Shown: positions 1-8,814 of the stretch, one piece after another
How positions within the stretch are numbered: the stretch's first letter is position 1
Layout: every line of letters starts with the position of its first letter
Origin: Pseudo-nitzschia pungens
Lineage: Eukaryota > Bacillariophyta > Bacillariophyceae > Bacillariales > Bacillariaceae
Direction: 5' to 3'
Assembly: GCA_037355855.1 (NCBI GenBank)
Contig: CM074758.1
Coordinates: 5,305,001 to 5,369,000, forward strand
DNA length: 64,000 nt
The notes under the pieces: model-generated
The model's input: the letters and a program-made list of their open reading frames with translations, nothing else
Databases searched by the model: none
What the model was told of the DNA's origin: nothing
Translations under genes and position numbers: made by a program

Positions 1-1240
1 AACAAATATTAATTATTCAGTGGTGACACCCATACCATTGGTGATTTTTGAATACTTCTTTTTGAATACTCTTGCCCATGCATGGGATGAGAAATATTCA
101 CACTGGAATCACACAAAGATTGGCCAGATTTGTTCAGATATTTGATTTGGTACTTTTTTCTAGTGAATTCCGCAGTAGTGGAACAAATATTAATTATTCA
201 GTGGTGACACCCATACCATTGGTGATTTTTGAATACTTCTTTTTGAATACTCTTGCCCATGCATGGGATGAGAAATATTCACACTGGAATCACACAAAGA
301 TTGGCCAGATTTGTTCAGATATTTGATTTGGTACTTTTTTCTAGTGAATTCCGCAGTAGTGGAACAAATATTAATTATTCAGTGGTGACACCCATACCAT
401 TGGTGATTTTTGAATACTTCTTTTTGAATACTCTTGCCCATGCATGGGATGAGAAATATTCACACTGGAATCACACAAAGATTGGCCAGATTTGTTCAGA
501 TATTTGATTTGGTACTTTTTTCTAGTGAATTCCGCAGTAGTGGAACAAATATTAATTATTCAGTGGTGACACCCATACCATTGGTGATTTTTGAATACTT
601 CTTTTTGAATACTCTTGCCCATGCATGGGATGAGAAATATTCACACTGGAATCACACAAAGATTGGCCAGATTCATTCAGATATGTGATTTTACAGTATT
701 TCCTAGTAAATTCCACAGTACTGCTGGGCCAAATATTAATTTTTAAGTGGTGACATCCAAACTTTCAATGATTATGGAATACTTCTTTTTGAATACTCTT
801 GCCCATGCACAGTGTGAGGAATATTCACACTGGAATCACACAAATATTGGCCAGATTCATTCAGATATTTGATTTTACAGTATTTTCTACTAAATGCTGC
901 GGTACTGGGCCAACTACTAATTATTCAGTGGTGACATCCAAATTATTGGTGATTTTTGAATACTTCTTTTTGCATACTCTTGCCCATGCACAGGATGAGA
1001 AATATTCACACTGGAATCACACAAACATTGGCCAGATTTGTTCAGATATGTGATTTGGTACTTTTTTCTAGTAAATTCCGCAGTAGTGGGCCAAATATTA
1101 ATTATTCAGTGGTGACATCCAAACTATTGGTGATTTTTGAATACTTCTTTTTGAATAGTCTTGCCTCGTGGATAGGATGAGGAATATTCACACTGGAATC
1201 ACACAAAGATTGGCCACATTCATTCAGATATTTGATTTGA
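1..1240 (+). repeat. 181-bp satellite array, left arm of the giant inverted repeat
   Basis: About seven head-to-tail units with a 181-bp period: the phrase AACAAATATTAATTATTCAG recurs at 1, 182, 363 and 544. The first units are nearly identical, and those after about 690 diverge. Each unit stays open for about 84 codons, but these reading frames only reflect the repeat. The same family occurs in reverse orientation at 27916-29870, so this array is the outer part of an inverted repeat. The window starts inside the array, so its outer end is not seen. Confidence 0.95.
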
Positions 1241-1510
1241 TGGTATATTCACTGAGGTAGTACTATTCTTGCTGCTTGTAGTACTAGTAGTACAGTTATA
1301 CACTGCTGCTACATACTAATGCAGTGCGTATGTAGTAGTACATAAGAGGTAGTCCAAAATTATGGCGCAGCAGGGCTGGCTCTCTGTGGTTTAGGTGGCG
1401 CGCGATATCACCATCAGGTTTCTACTGGTTTCTACTATTACTTCAGTACGGTACATACTACTAGTAGTAACTCTACTGCTATCATGTAGAAGAAATCAAT
1501 TCTCAGCAAA
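1241..1510 (+). repeat. Unique inner block of the inverted repeat, left copy
   Basis: This block is the reverse complement of 27639-27915 at roughly 95% identity by eye. It includes short TAGTAC-rich stretches and a GC-rich core near 1365-1405. Similarity stops sharply at TCTCAGCAAA (1510), whose partner TTTGCTGAGA begins at 27639. It lies between the satellite array and the interior, as the unique part of a long terminal inverted repeat would. The 255 bp that follow (1511-1765) hold an AT-rich leader with a T run near 1588 and no gene other than the next entry's 5' region. Confidence 0.9.
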
Positions 1511-1765
1511 CTTTGGGTAAAAAAAATGGCGCGGCAGAGACAGCTTACACTAGAAGAGGATGCCAGCAGTCAACAACATGTCATGCCGAATGATTTTTTT
1601 TTTTTTCATGTGATTGCTTGTAATTACGACGCAGTAATTACAACGCAGTAATTACGGTGGATTATTGATCATGTCACAAAAAACGTGATAAAACAGGGGT
1701 GTATGCAACGTGCGAACATATCCTTCCATCAAGATTTGTAAGAACATCATAAGCGGATCACAATC

Positions 1766-3238
1766 ATGTCGAGAGAAGCCGCTGAACTAAGTAAAGCACT
1801 TCCAGCTATTAGTACAGTACCAGCTGATGTTGACGTGCCAAGACATAATCGGAGTGGTAAGAAGCTACCAACGCCTACTTATGGAGCGACGAAAAAGACA
1901 AGAATGCCGTCCAGACAACAGGCTGGACAAAAGACTACGAAACAAAAAGGAAAGACACCGGCAGATGAGCAAAGAATGGTACTCAATGTGGTGGACAACA
2001 TGGTTGTAGGGAATCAGACAAATTTCAATTTCAGCAACTCTACGAAGGCGGCAGATAAGGACACTATAATTGAAAATTTGGAGAAGAGACTTGAGGCGGC
2101 GGAGAAAAGGTTGGCGGAAAGAGAGAAACAACTGAGGGAGAGCGAAGCAAGGGTAAAAGAGCTTGAGAAGGAGAGGCGAGATCAACGTGGAGGTGTGGTA
2201 ATTGACATACAAAATAAGACAAAAAAGGATATTAACAAGGCACTTAAAAAGCATCGCAAGAACGTCGTGGTACCTAAGTTGAAGGACTACCTGAGGTCAG
2301 AATGGTTTAAATGGGTTAAATTCGCGGATGACGATTATGCCAAGAAATTGCTAGCAGGCCTGATGGAGGATGAGTGTCTTTCGTTTCCGAGCGGCGTTGA
2401 CAAGTGCGATTTCTATGATTATAACATTCCGTTGATCAAAAAGAACGTGACCGAGTTGAGAAATTGTGTGCAGACGTCGGTTCGGAATCATTGGTTAGGT
2501 GAGTGTGACTACAAGAAATGCCAACTTACAGTACTACTAATTAAAATCGTGGCTGTGTCTAACGTGACCGAAATCGAACTTGATTTGATTGCAGACGATG
2601 TGAAGAGAAAGAAAACGCGTAGGAAGGGATGGGAAATACCAGATTTGTTTCCAGGAAGCTTGGAGCTTAAAGAAACAGATGATCAAGACGATCCCGAAGC
2701 AAAGGTATTACATCCTGATTACAGGAGAAAGGGTATCGATAGTGAGGACGATTTCTACTACTTTGCGTGTCGCATCTTAGCAGCGATAACACCGTCGGTT
2801 GTTGGGTTTGAAAAAGTAAAAGATGCAAAGTTGATCAGTGATATATATTCAGCCAGCGATGAGGCTTTTGCACTAATTATTATTCACAACGAGTACGACA
2901 GATGGGTGAATTACTTAAAGAGAAAGAACGGAGAGGACCTTGCTGAAGTGAAAAAAAAATTTTGTGATGCTAGGAGCGGTAGTAAACAAGGGTGGTCCCA
3001 AAAGGGAATCAATATGTATAACAAAGTCTGTGAGGAAATTAAGGTGCTACGAAATGAAAGGGAGACGGGAGTAGAGTTCGAAATGGTGATGAGAGAACGG
3101 TTCAAAAGAATGGGAGAAGTAGTAGATGTGGATGTGATCCCAAACGCTGAGAGTAATGTCATGCAGAAGAAAAGGAAGATGTTTATCGATGCAGATATGT
3201 GTGTTAGAAAAAGGCAAATGTTGATGGCGGAAGTGTGA
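1766..3238 (+). CDS. Unrecognised 490-aa coiled-coil protein, candidate gene of the fold-back element
   Basis: An intact ATG-initiated frame starts 255 bp inside the left inverted-repeat arm. Residues about 30-65 are Lys/Arg/Thr-rich and probably disordered or nucleic-acid binding. Residues about 100-140 form a clear heptad coiled coil of E/K/R/L. The C-terminal third carries SASDEAFALIIIHNEYDRW (about 361) and GWSQKGINMYNK (about 409), a motif pair that vaguely resembles hypothetical proteins found in many copies in stramenopile genomes; that resemblance is from memory. No signal peptide, membrane segment, zinc finger or obvious DDE triad is visible. Its position beside the long inverted repeat suggests it belongs to the mobile unit, but a transposase function is not shown. 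Confidence refers to this being a real coding sequence. Confidence 0.8.
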   Translation: MSREAAELSKALPAISTVPADVDVPRHNRSGKKLPTPTYGATKKTRMPSRQQAGQKTTKQKGKTPADEQRMVLNVVDNMVVGNQTNFNFSNSTKAADKDTIIENLEKRLEAAEKRLAEREKQLRESEARVKELEKERRDQRGGVVIDIQNKTKKDINKALKKHRKNVVVPKLKDYLRSEWFKWVKFADDDYAKKLLAGLMEDECLSFPSGVDKCDFYDYNIPLIKKNVTELRNCVQTSVRNHWLGECDYKKCQLTVLLIKIVAVSNVTEIELDLIADDVKRKKTRRKGWEIPDLFPGSLELKETDDQDDPEAKVLHPDYRRKGIDSEDDFYYFACRILAAITPSVVGFEKVKDAKLISDIYSASDEAFALIIIHNEYDRWVNYLKRKNGEDLAEVKKKFCDARSGSKQGWSQKGINMYNKVCEEIKVLRNERETGVEFEMVMRERFKRMGEVVDVDVIPNAESNVMQKKRKMFIDADMCVRKRQMLMAEV

Positions 3239-3253
3239 TATTCATTTCTGAGT

Positions 3254-3426
3254 GGAGTGAGTGGAGTGACGACATTCCCATGTAGAGTGACAACGATCCT
3301 ATGTAGAGTGACGAGGATCGTATGTAGAGTGACGACATTCCCATGTAGAGTGACGACGATCCTATGTAGAGTGACGACATTCCCATGTAGAGTGACGACA
3401 ATTCTATGTAGAGTGACGACAATTTT
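3254..3426 (+). repeat. 21-bp minisatellite directly after the 490-aa gene
   Basis: About eight copies of a 21-bp unit (core GTAGAGTGACGAC) alternate between two variants ending ATTCCC or GATCCT. The array begins 16 bp after the stop codon, so it would lie in the 3' untranslated region. A minus-strand frame across it is a by-product of the repeat. Confidence 0.9.
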
Positions 3427-4284
3427 AATACCGTAGGTTTCATTTTATAATTAGTAGCACGATAATAATTTGGCATGAAATAAATTTTGTTTTGTAAGGT
3501 AGTACACACAATTTGTATGCAGGGGGTACATATTTTGAACGGTGAGACCACAATGTGCCCCGGTGGTGGTGGTGTAATGGTATTAGAGGTCGAGGGTACA
3601 AATTTTGGCGCCATATGGATACGAACATTGCGAGGTTGAGGACAAAAAATAGAGAGGATTTAACTGGAAAAGTGAAGGGGACTGGGGTGTAAACTTTAGC
3701 TGATGTAAAAGAAATTGTGTAGGAATGTAGCATGAAAAGTAAGGAGAGCAGAGCACAAAATTTATGGAGGACGGAGTAAACAATTTTTCGACCATGAACC
3801 ATATTATTTTTTGAGGTGGAAGAAATAATATTTAGAGGATAAAGTGTGAAATGTTACATACGGGCGGTGAAAAAATTGAGGCCGTGCCCCTCATTTTTTT
3901 CGTGATAAACGTTATAAATAAAATTGGGAGTGCGCGATAAATTTTGAAGTACAAGCTATAGGGTAGGTCTCAAATTTAGACCTTTGGAGGTGGGGTGCTA
4001 ACGTTTCAAGCAGGGGTCGAAAAACAGTTAACAGACGTTGTAGCACTCAGCTACACTGTATTTTTTAATGCGGATGCTATACCCGGGGTATGTACAACTG
4101 GTACAAATCGTACGCGACAAGCCTGGGTCAAAATGGTATTTTTGTCGCGAGGTGGGGGGGTTGAGAAAAACTTGGAAGAAACCTCGCGAAAATCAAGGTT
4201 AAGGTTGCGCGTGGCATAATTTAGGCTTGATTTTCTGGAAAATAGGTCGCGTTGGGTCGCGTTGGGTCGCGTGACAGTTATTAG
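3427..4284. other. AT-rich spacer without recognisable gene
   Basis: No supported gene was found on either strand. The overlapping minus-strand frames at 3440-3802 are low in complexity and lack domains. Short direct repeats GGGTCGCGTT occur at about 4251-4272, next to the broken end of Copia1. Reading on from the Copia1 integrase into this stretch gives about 78 codons that do not resemble integrase. Confidence 0.6.
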
Positions 4285-5738
4285 ACGTGGTACATGTTCT
4301 TCTCGTGAAACAATATTCACTTGGATACCGTGTCCAGCAAAACGGTCGATTAAACAATCGAATTGTTTATCCATCAGGATTGCTCTTATCGCGAATCCCC
4401 GGATCTTGTATGCTCGCACTACCGACATGATAGATCCCTCTAAGTCTTTCGCTTTCATTGATGGTAGTCCGGTTACGGTTCCATATTTCAGTCCACGAGA
4501 TACAGTCGTCATCATGGGAATTTGGTTGACATGTAACACGTCTGCTCCTATTACTACTTCCTTGTAGTATTCTTCAATTGTTCTGGGAAGCGTGGTCATT
4601 TCATTCACCATCACTTTATCTTTCTTTCTCCACGCTCGTTTTCCCTTTAGGCCATATATACTTGGTCCAAAAATCTTATGCGCCATCTTCACATCTCTGC
4701 TTGTGAAAGGACTGTTTCGGATTGAATTGTTTGTGGTCATTGCAATTAAAGTCGCATCACTGGGGTGGCCTGCGACATGTTGGAAGCGTCGTAACGCTTC
4801 TGCTCGCCTTACATCCCTTGTGGTGAATTCTTTTTTATTTTTCTCGACTGTGTTCACACCTTCCTCTAGGAAATTGTATTTCGTCACGGTTGTATCATCA
4901 TTCTTCGCATCGGCAATGGTTGTCCCAAACACTGTTCCGTCTTTACCATACCCGAAATGTTCTTCGCAATTGATGTAGTACAGCCCCCTACCATCCGGTT
5001 CGAATCGTAGTTGCTTCCCATCTGGTGTCTCTGCTTTGAATGATTTATCGCGCTTCCCATGCCTGTCAGGTCTGCTGGTGTAGTCTATTTCGAAACCGTT
5101 TTCCTCCTGTAAGGCATGAAATGACAATATATTCGCAATCCCATCTCGGTGCACCCAAACGGATCCCACTCCTGGGAGCTCCCCTATTTCGTCGATCGTT
5201 ACACTTCCGGCGTTGGTATACAATTGTAGTTTTCGATTCGTCTTTCGCACATTTGTCAGAAACATAGTATTCCAGAATATGTGCACTGTCGATTGGTTAT
5301 CCAATAGTACCCAGAATCGTCTGGTTCTTCCAGTCACTTGTTTCATGTTGAGGCAATAGTTTGAGTTTCCTCTCATGTCCTCCACATAAGACGTGCATTC
5401 TTCTTCGATTGATCGTTGTATAAACTGATATGCCGGATAGTAGCACTCTTGTTCCAGTTCGTCTTCAAAATCGAAATCACTCAGGCTCAGATCATCGGCC
5501 TCCTCAACATCTTCTTGTACTATGGCATGTGCTTCTCCAACGGTCCCATTTGGTTTGTATGGACGCTCTCGCGAATCTTTATCTATCGCATCTCCGTCGA
5601 TCGTCTTTATCTCCGTACAAAAAGGGGCAATATGTCCTTCCTTGCCACAACGGAAACATGTGATTCTTTTCCGTCCAGTAGATATCTTATCATGCTGCTC
5701 TCCCTCTGGTGCGCTAGCAGCGGACGCACCTAAGGGAA
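4285..5738 (-). pseudogene. pol: Copia1 pol fragment: protease and partial integrase, truncated
   Basis: This frame is open from the gag overlap downward in the -1 frame relative to gag. It encodes a complete CCHC knuckle (CFRCGKEGHIAPFC, about 5620-5670), an acidic linker, an aspartic protease (LLDNQSTVHIF, about 5301), a GAG-pre-integrase block (FQHVAGHPSDATL) without an HHCC finger, and an integrase core with two visible Asp (GADVLHVNQIP and ILMDKQFD). Homology stops at EEHVPR near 4285, about where the catalytic Glu region should begin. Reverse transcriptase, RNase H and both LTRs are missing. This is a dead Copia of the type common in diatoms; the first ATG in the frame (5385) is not a meaningful start. 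Confidence 0.85.
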
Positions 5739-5742
5739 ATTT
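5708..5742 (-). promoter_or_regulatory. Predicted -1 ribosomal frameshift signal, Copia1 gag/pol
   Basis: Read on the minus strand, gag contains the heptamer A-AAT-TTC (5742-5736) in the correct phase (GAA AAT TTC CCT TAG), one codon before its stop. Five bases later comes a 6-bp GC-rich stem, GGTGCG with CGCACC (5730-5725 with 5713-5708), with an 11-nt loop. The -1 frame has no stop from here through the CCHC knuckle and protease. Heptamer XXXYYYZ, a short spacer and a stem are the standard elements of -1 frameshifting. That it functions is inference. Confidence 0.75.
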
Positions 5743-6821
5743 TCCGAGTTCTGCTGAAACAAGTGTCCTGACTTGTTGGTATTCGCACTTCCACCCGACT
5801 CGTTGTTTCTCTTGCTTGTTTTCCCTGTCTTGTAGGTCTTGTTCTCATAGTTTTGTAGAATACTGTACACCTCGTCTACAGTTTCCGGGATATGATCCGA
5901 TCCTTTGGTATAGTCATTCTTTAGCTCTCTTCTGCAGTCATCGTACTTCTCGCCTGATTGTTCCAGAAACATCAGCGCATACACCTGTTCTTCTGCATGC
6001 GATTCGATCTGTTCCACATAAGTCTTGTATTCTTCATGTTTTCCATTCCCGGAGTATTTCACCCGAAGGGTCTTCTCCCTAAGGTACTTCTGGATATTCT
6101 CGAATCCCAGTTTTACTCCGTTCTGCTTCGCTGCCTTTCTGCGTTGGTTGAAATGCGCATAGTATTCTGATAGCTGCATCTTTTGTCCGTCGAGATTCAT
6201 TGTGGTGTACAGACTTGTTACGGTCGTGGTGGGTAAATGGTCTATGGTCGACGTTTTGTTGCATATCTCACTTATGAGCTTGAATAGCTTGGTCGAATCT
6301 TTGGTAACCTTTATGTCTTTGTAATCCTTCTCCGCGATAATCTTGTTCTGTAAGGTCTGGGTCAGTTGTCCCCATATGATCGCGTAGCATGATGATAGGT
6401 TCTTTTGTAGATTAGTCTTGGCTTCTGAGTACTTTTTCATATCATTCTTCCATTCTTCCTCTTGTTTATAGAATGGTATCTTCTTGAACGACGCCTCGTC
6501 TTCGTACTCGGTTGGTTTCTCGTATCCGACGAGAGTTGGAGTCCCGATATCGAGTGATGTTGCCTCGCTCATGGTGTACTTCTTTCCTATATAGTTCAAT
6601 AGTTTCTCTTTAGACGTCAACCATTTTACGTTCATTCCCTTTCCATAGTAGAAAATGTGGTCTTCTAGTCCTGCTGTTCCTCCTTGGAATCTTTTCTTGT
6701 TGTCGTAGTGACTCTTACCTTGGGATCTGGTCTTCCCCCAAGTCTTTTTCTTCCCCTCGACTTCCTCATCGGGAGTCTTTGATGGGTTGCTAGTTGTCTT
6801 TGGATCTTCTTCCTTTGACAT
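5730..6821 (-). CDS. gag: Copia1 Gag (element otherwise truncated)
   Basis: The intact Gag frame is 363 aa from ATG 6821. The frame can be extended upstream to 6929, but only with a TTG. The N-terminus is Lys/Thr/Pro-rich and charged. The middle resembles Copia Gag helices (CYAIIWGQLTQTLQ), and the C-terminus ends in NSENFP before TAG 5730-5732. No CCHC knuckle is present in this frame; it lies just downstream in the -1 frame, which argues that Gag-Pol is made by frameshifting. Upstream no LTR or leader is found, and the sulfotransferase gene starts within 200 bp on the other strand. The 5' end of the element has therefore been lost. Confidence 0.85.
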   Translation of the reverse strand: MSKEEDPKTTSNPSKTPDEEVEGKKKTWGKTRSQGKSHYDNKKRFQGGTAGLEDHIFYYGKGMNVKWLTSKEKLLNYIGKKYTMSEATSLDIGTPTLVGYEKPTEYEDEASFKKIPFYKQEEEWKNDMKKYSEAKTNLQKNLSSCYAIIWGQLTQTLQNKIIAEKDYKDIKVTKDSTKLFKLISEICNKTSTIDHLPTTTVTSLYTTMNLDGQKMQLSEYYAHFNQRRKAAKQNGVKLGFENIQKYLREKTLRVKYSGNGKHEEYKTYVEQIESHAEEQVYALMFLEQSGEKYDDCRRELKNDYTKGSDHIPETVDEVYSILQNYENKTYKTGKTSKRNNESGGSANTNKSGHLFQQNSENFP

Positions 6822-7013
6822 GTCTTTCGTGTGCCTTTTATTAATTTTATGTTGAAACCAACCGTACAAACAACCTATTACTCCACTAAGTGATGGATAT
6901 GCAAATAGATCTTCAAGTTGATTCTCCAATTTGTCTTACTGAATGTTTAAAATTAATAAAAGTGAGATCTTAAAATACTTCTGTCTCTTTCTCTTCATGT
7001 GTATGTTTTTCAT

Positions 7014-7976
7014 ATGTATCTTTGTTACTTCAAATATCTTCAAATGTCTTTTTGTGTCATAATTGTGTCTCGACTCGATGACTCGTCTGTCCGTTTTCCA
7101 ACATCCATTTTTCAACGCTGGGGCTATGACAACGATCCGATCGTCATCGAATCCCACAAACTCCTCTTCTTTACAGTACCAAAAAATGCCTGTACCACCT
7201 TTAAAGCACTGTTTCGCAGGATGATGGGGCACGAGAATTGGCTCCCTGCCAGCCTCGACAATTGTGATATCCTGCACGATCCCGAGAAGAACGGCCTGAA
7301 GTACCTCGGACATTATTCCCGAGAACGGCAAAAAGAGTTCATGACTTCTCCGGAGTGGACGCGGGCAATCTTTGTTCGGGATCCCCTGGAGCGGACTCTC
7401 TCGGCCTATTTGGAGAAAGCCATATCGTTTGACCCCGATTGGAAGCCCCGTACGGCAGGAGCTTACATCAAGCGGGTTTGTTGCGGGATTCATCCGGAAA
7501 CACCCGAATCCAAATTCCAAACGTTGCGCGAAGCCTGCCAGTCCGCTGCACTCTGGCCCTTTAGAACCAACGTGACACGTGAAAACTTCCCCTTTGAAAC
7601 CTTTGTGACCCAATTCATGGAGCAATGCAGGGACCCGCACTGGAGCCCCCAGTACAACCGCATGCTCCCCGCCAACTGGAAGCATATTAATTTTGTAGGG
7701 CACTTTGAGACCAAAAAGGAAGACACCCACAAGCTCCTTAAACGGATCGGGGCCTTTGACGAATTCGGTGCCAGCGGTTGGGACAAGGATGACAACAACG
7801 AGTGGACGCTCCCCATCTTCGGGACAAACATGGTCGGGCACGCGTCCGGTTCGGGGAAGCACATGAACGAGCACTACACCGAAATAGCCTTGGACAAGGC
7901 CAGGAGGTACTACGGCAGCGACTACCGGTTCGAGCTGTTCAATTATTCGGATTCGTTCGTGATAAAGAACGAATAG
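7014..7976 (+). CDS. Sulfotransferase, carbohydrate (Sulfotransfer_2-like) type
   Basis: A 320-aa protein from the first in-frame ATG (7014); a second ATG at 7044 is equally possible. Members of this family transfer sulfate from PAPS to sugar hydroxyls, usually in the Golgi. The PAPS 5'-phosphosulfate loop is VPKNACTTFK (about 55-64) and the 3'-phosphate site is RDPLERTLSAY (about 122-132). Conserved Trp/Pro-rich segments and the C-terminal domain follow, so the catalytic domain looks complete. No N-terminal membrane anchor is visible, so the protein is either soluble or missing an upstream exon lost with the Copia1 fragment. Its higher GC content and regular codon use set it apart from the surrounding repeats. 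Gypsy2 inserted 24 bp after the stop, displacing the 3' untranslated region to about 25613. Confidence 0.85.
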   Translation: MYLCYFKYLQMSFCVIIVSRLDDSSVRFPTSIFQRWGYDNDPIVIESHKLLFFTVPKNACTTFKALFRRMMGHENWLPASLDNCDILHDPEKNGLKYLGHYSRERQKEFMTSPEWTRAIFVRDPLERTLSAYLEKAISFDPDWKPRTAGAYIKRVCCGIHPETPESKFQTLREACQSAALWPFRTNVTRENFPFETFVTQFMEQCRDPHWSPQYNRMLPANWKHINFVGHFETKKEDTHKLLKRIGAFDEFGASGWDKDDNNEWTLPIFGTNMVGHASGSGKHMNEHYTEIALDKARRYYGSDYRFELFNYSDSFVIKNE

Positions 7977-8006
7977 TAACTCATTGGAGTAAGGTTACGT
8001 ACCGTG

Positions 8007-8370
8007 TGTCGTATGTCCCGAAACTACGACAACAAGAAACAATCTATTTATGTATTAAGAAACAAACCCTGTTTCTATTCAAGTCCTATGACCAAATGAC
8101 CTATGACCGTGACTCAGGTTCTTATGACCTTTTTATATATATGACCTTTTTATATATATGGCAATATATATATTGCAATATATATATTGCAAAGCTTCTC
8201 TATGTCTGTTTGCTCTTTATCAAGATAAACAACACGACGTTGTACGAGAGAACATTCATTTTTATCTTAGTTTCCAAAATCATAACTCTTATCATAATTT
8301 CTTATTTTACAAGATTATCAATCACTTTATTTTTATATTCGGTCGACCTCTGGTTTCCAGAGATATGACA
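8007..8370 (+). repeat. Gypsy1 left LTR
   Basis: 364 bp, TG...CA. It contains two tandem copies of a TGACCTTTTTATATATA phrase and a double palindrome of the type GCAATATATATATTGC at about 8160-8192, which may act as the core promoter or a cruciform. A diverged relative lies at about 32295-32505. Confidence 0.95.
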
Positions 8371-8814
8371 TTGTAATTACAGTCGATTACACGACCACCA
8401 TTGTCAATTCTTTGAATTGATTATATTCCTTAACCCATCTTAAATCCGGATATTATTTTAGTGGTATCCTACAACATACCACCCAACAAGGTCTTCTTCA
8501 GTACCGCTACTTACTACGTTACACCAATACATACCCATACCTTCAACCGGTACGGTACTCAACACCTACCTACATACCTTCGGACCTTCATACCTTTGGT
8601 CATAGCTACCTACATACCTTCAACATTTATTTTCAAGTTTATTTTTTATACTTAAGCAAACAAGCTTAAGGTTCTCCGACAACACTCGACAACTACTTCC
8701 CTTAACTACAAGTTGTCTAAGGTATCCACCAATACCTTCTCACTTATATATATATACCAACACATATATACCTACACATACTTACCAAGTACCCAGCATT
8801 ACCCAACAACAACC

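Noticed and set aside
72..1180. 84-aa repeated proteins in the left satellite
   Set aside because: Identical frames recur with the 181-bp unit and decay in divergent units; no sign of coding selection.
6936..7874. 312-codon minus-strand frame opposite the sulfotransferase
   Set aside because: Antisense shadow of a gene with clear PAPS-binding motifs; no domain of its own.
8459..8475. TGGTATCCTAC as primer-binding site of Gypsy1
   Set aside because: It lies about 90 bp from the LTR and matches the plant Copia site only in part.
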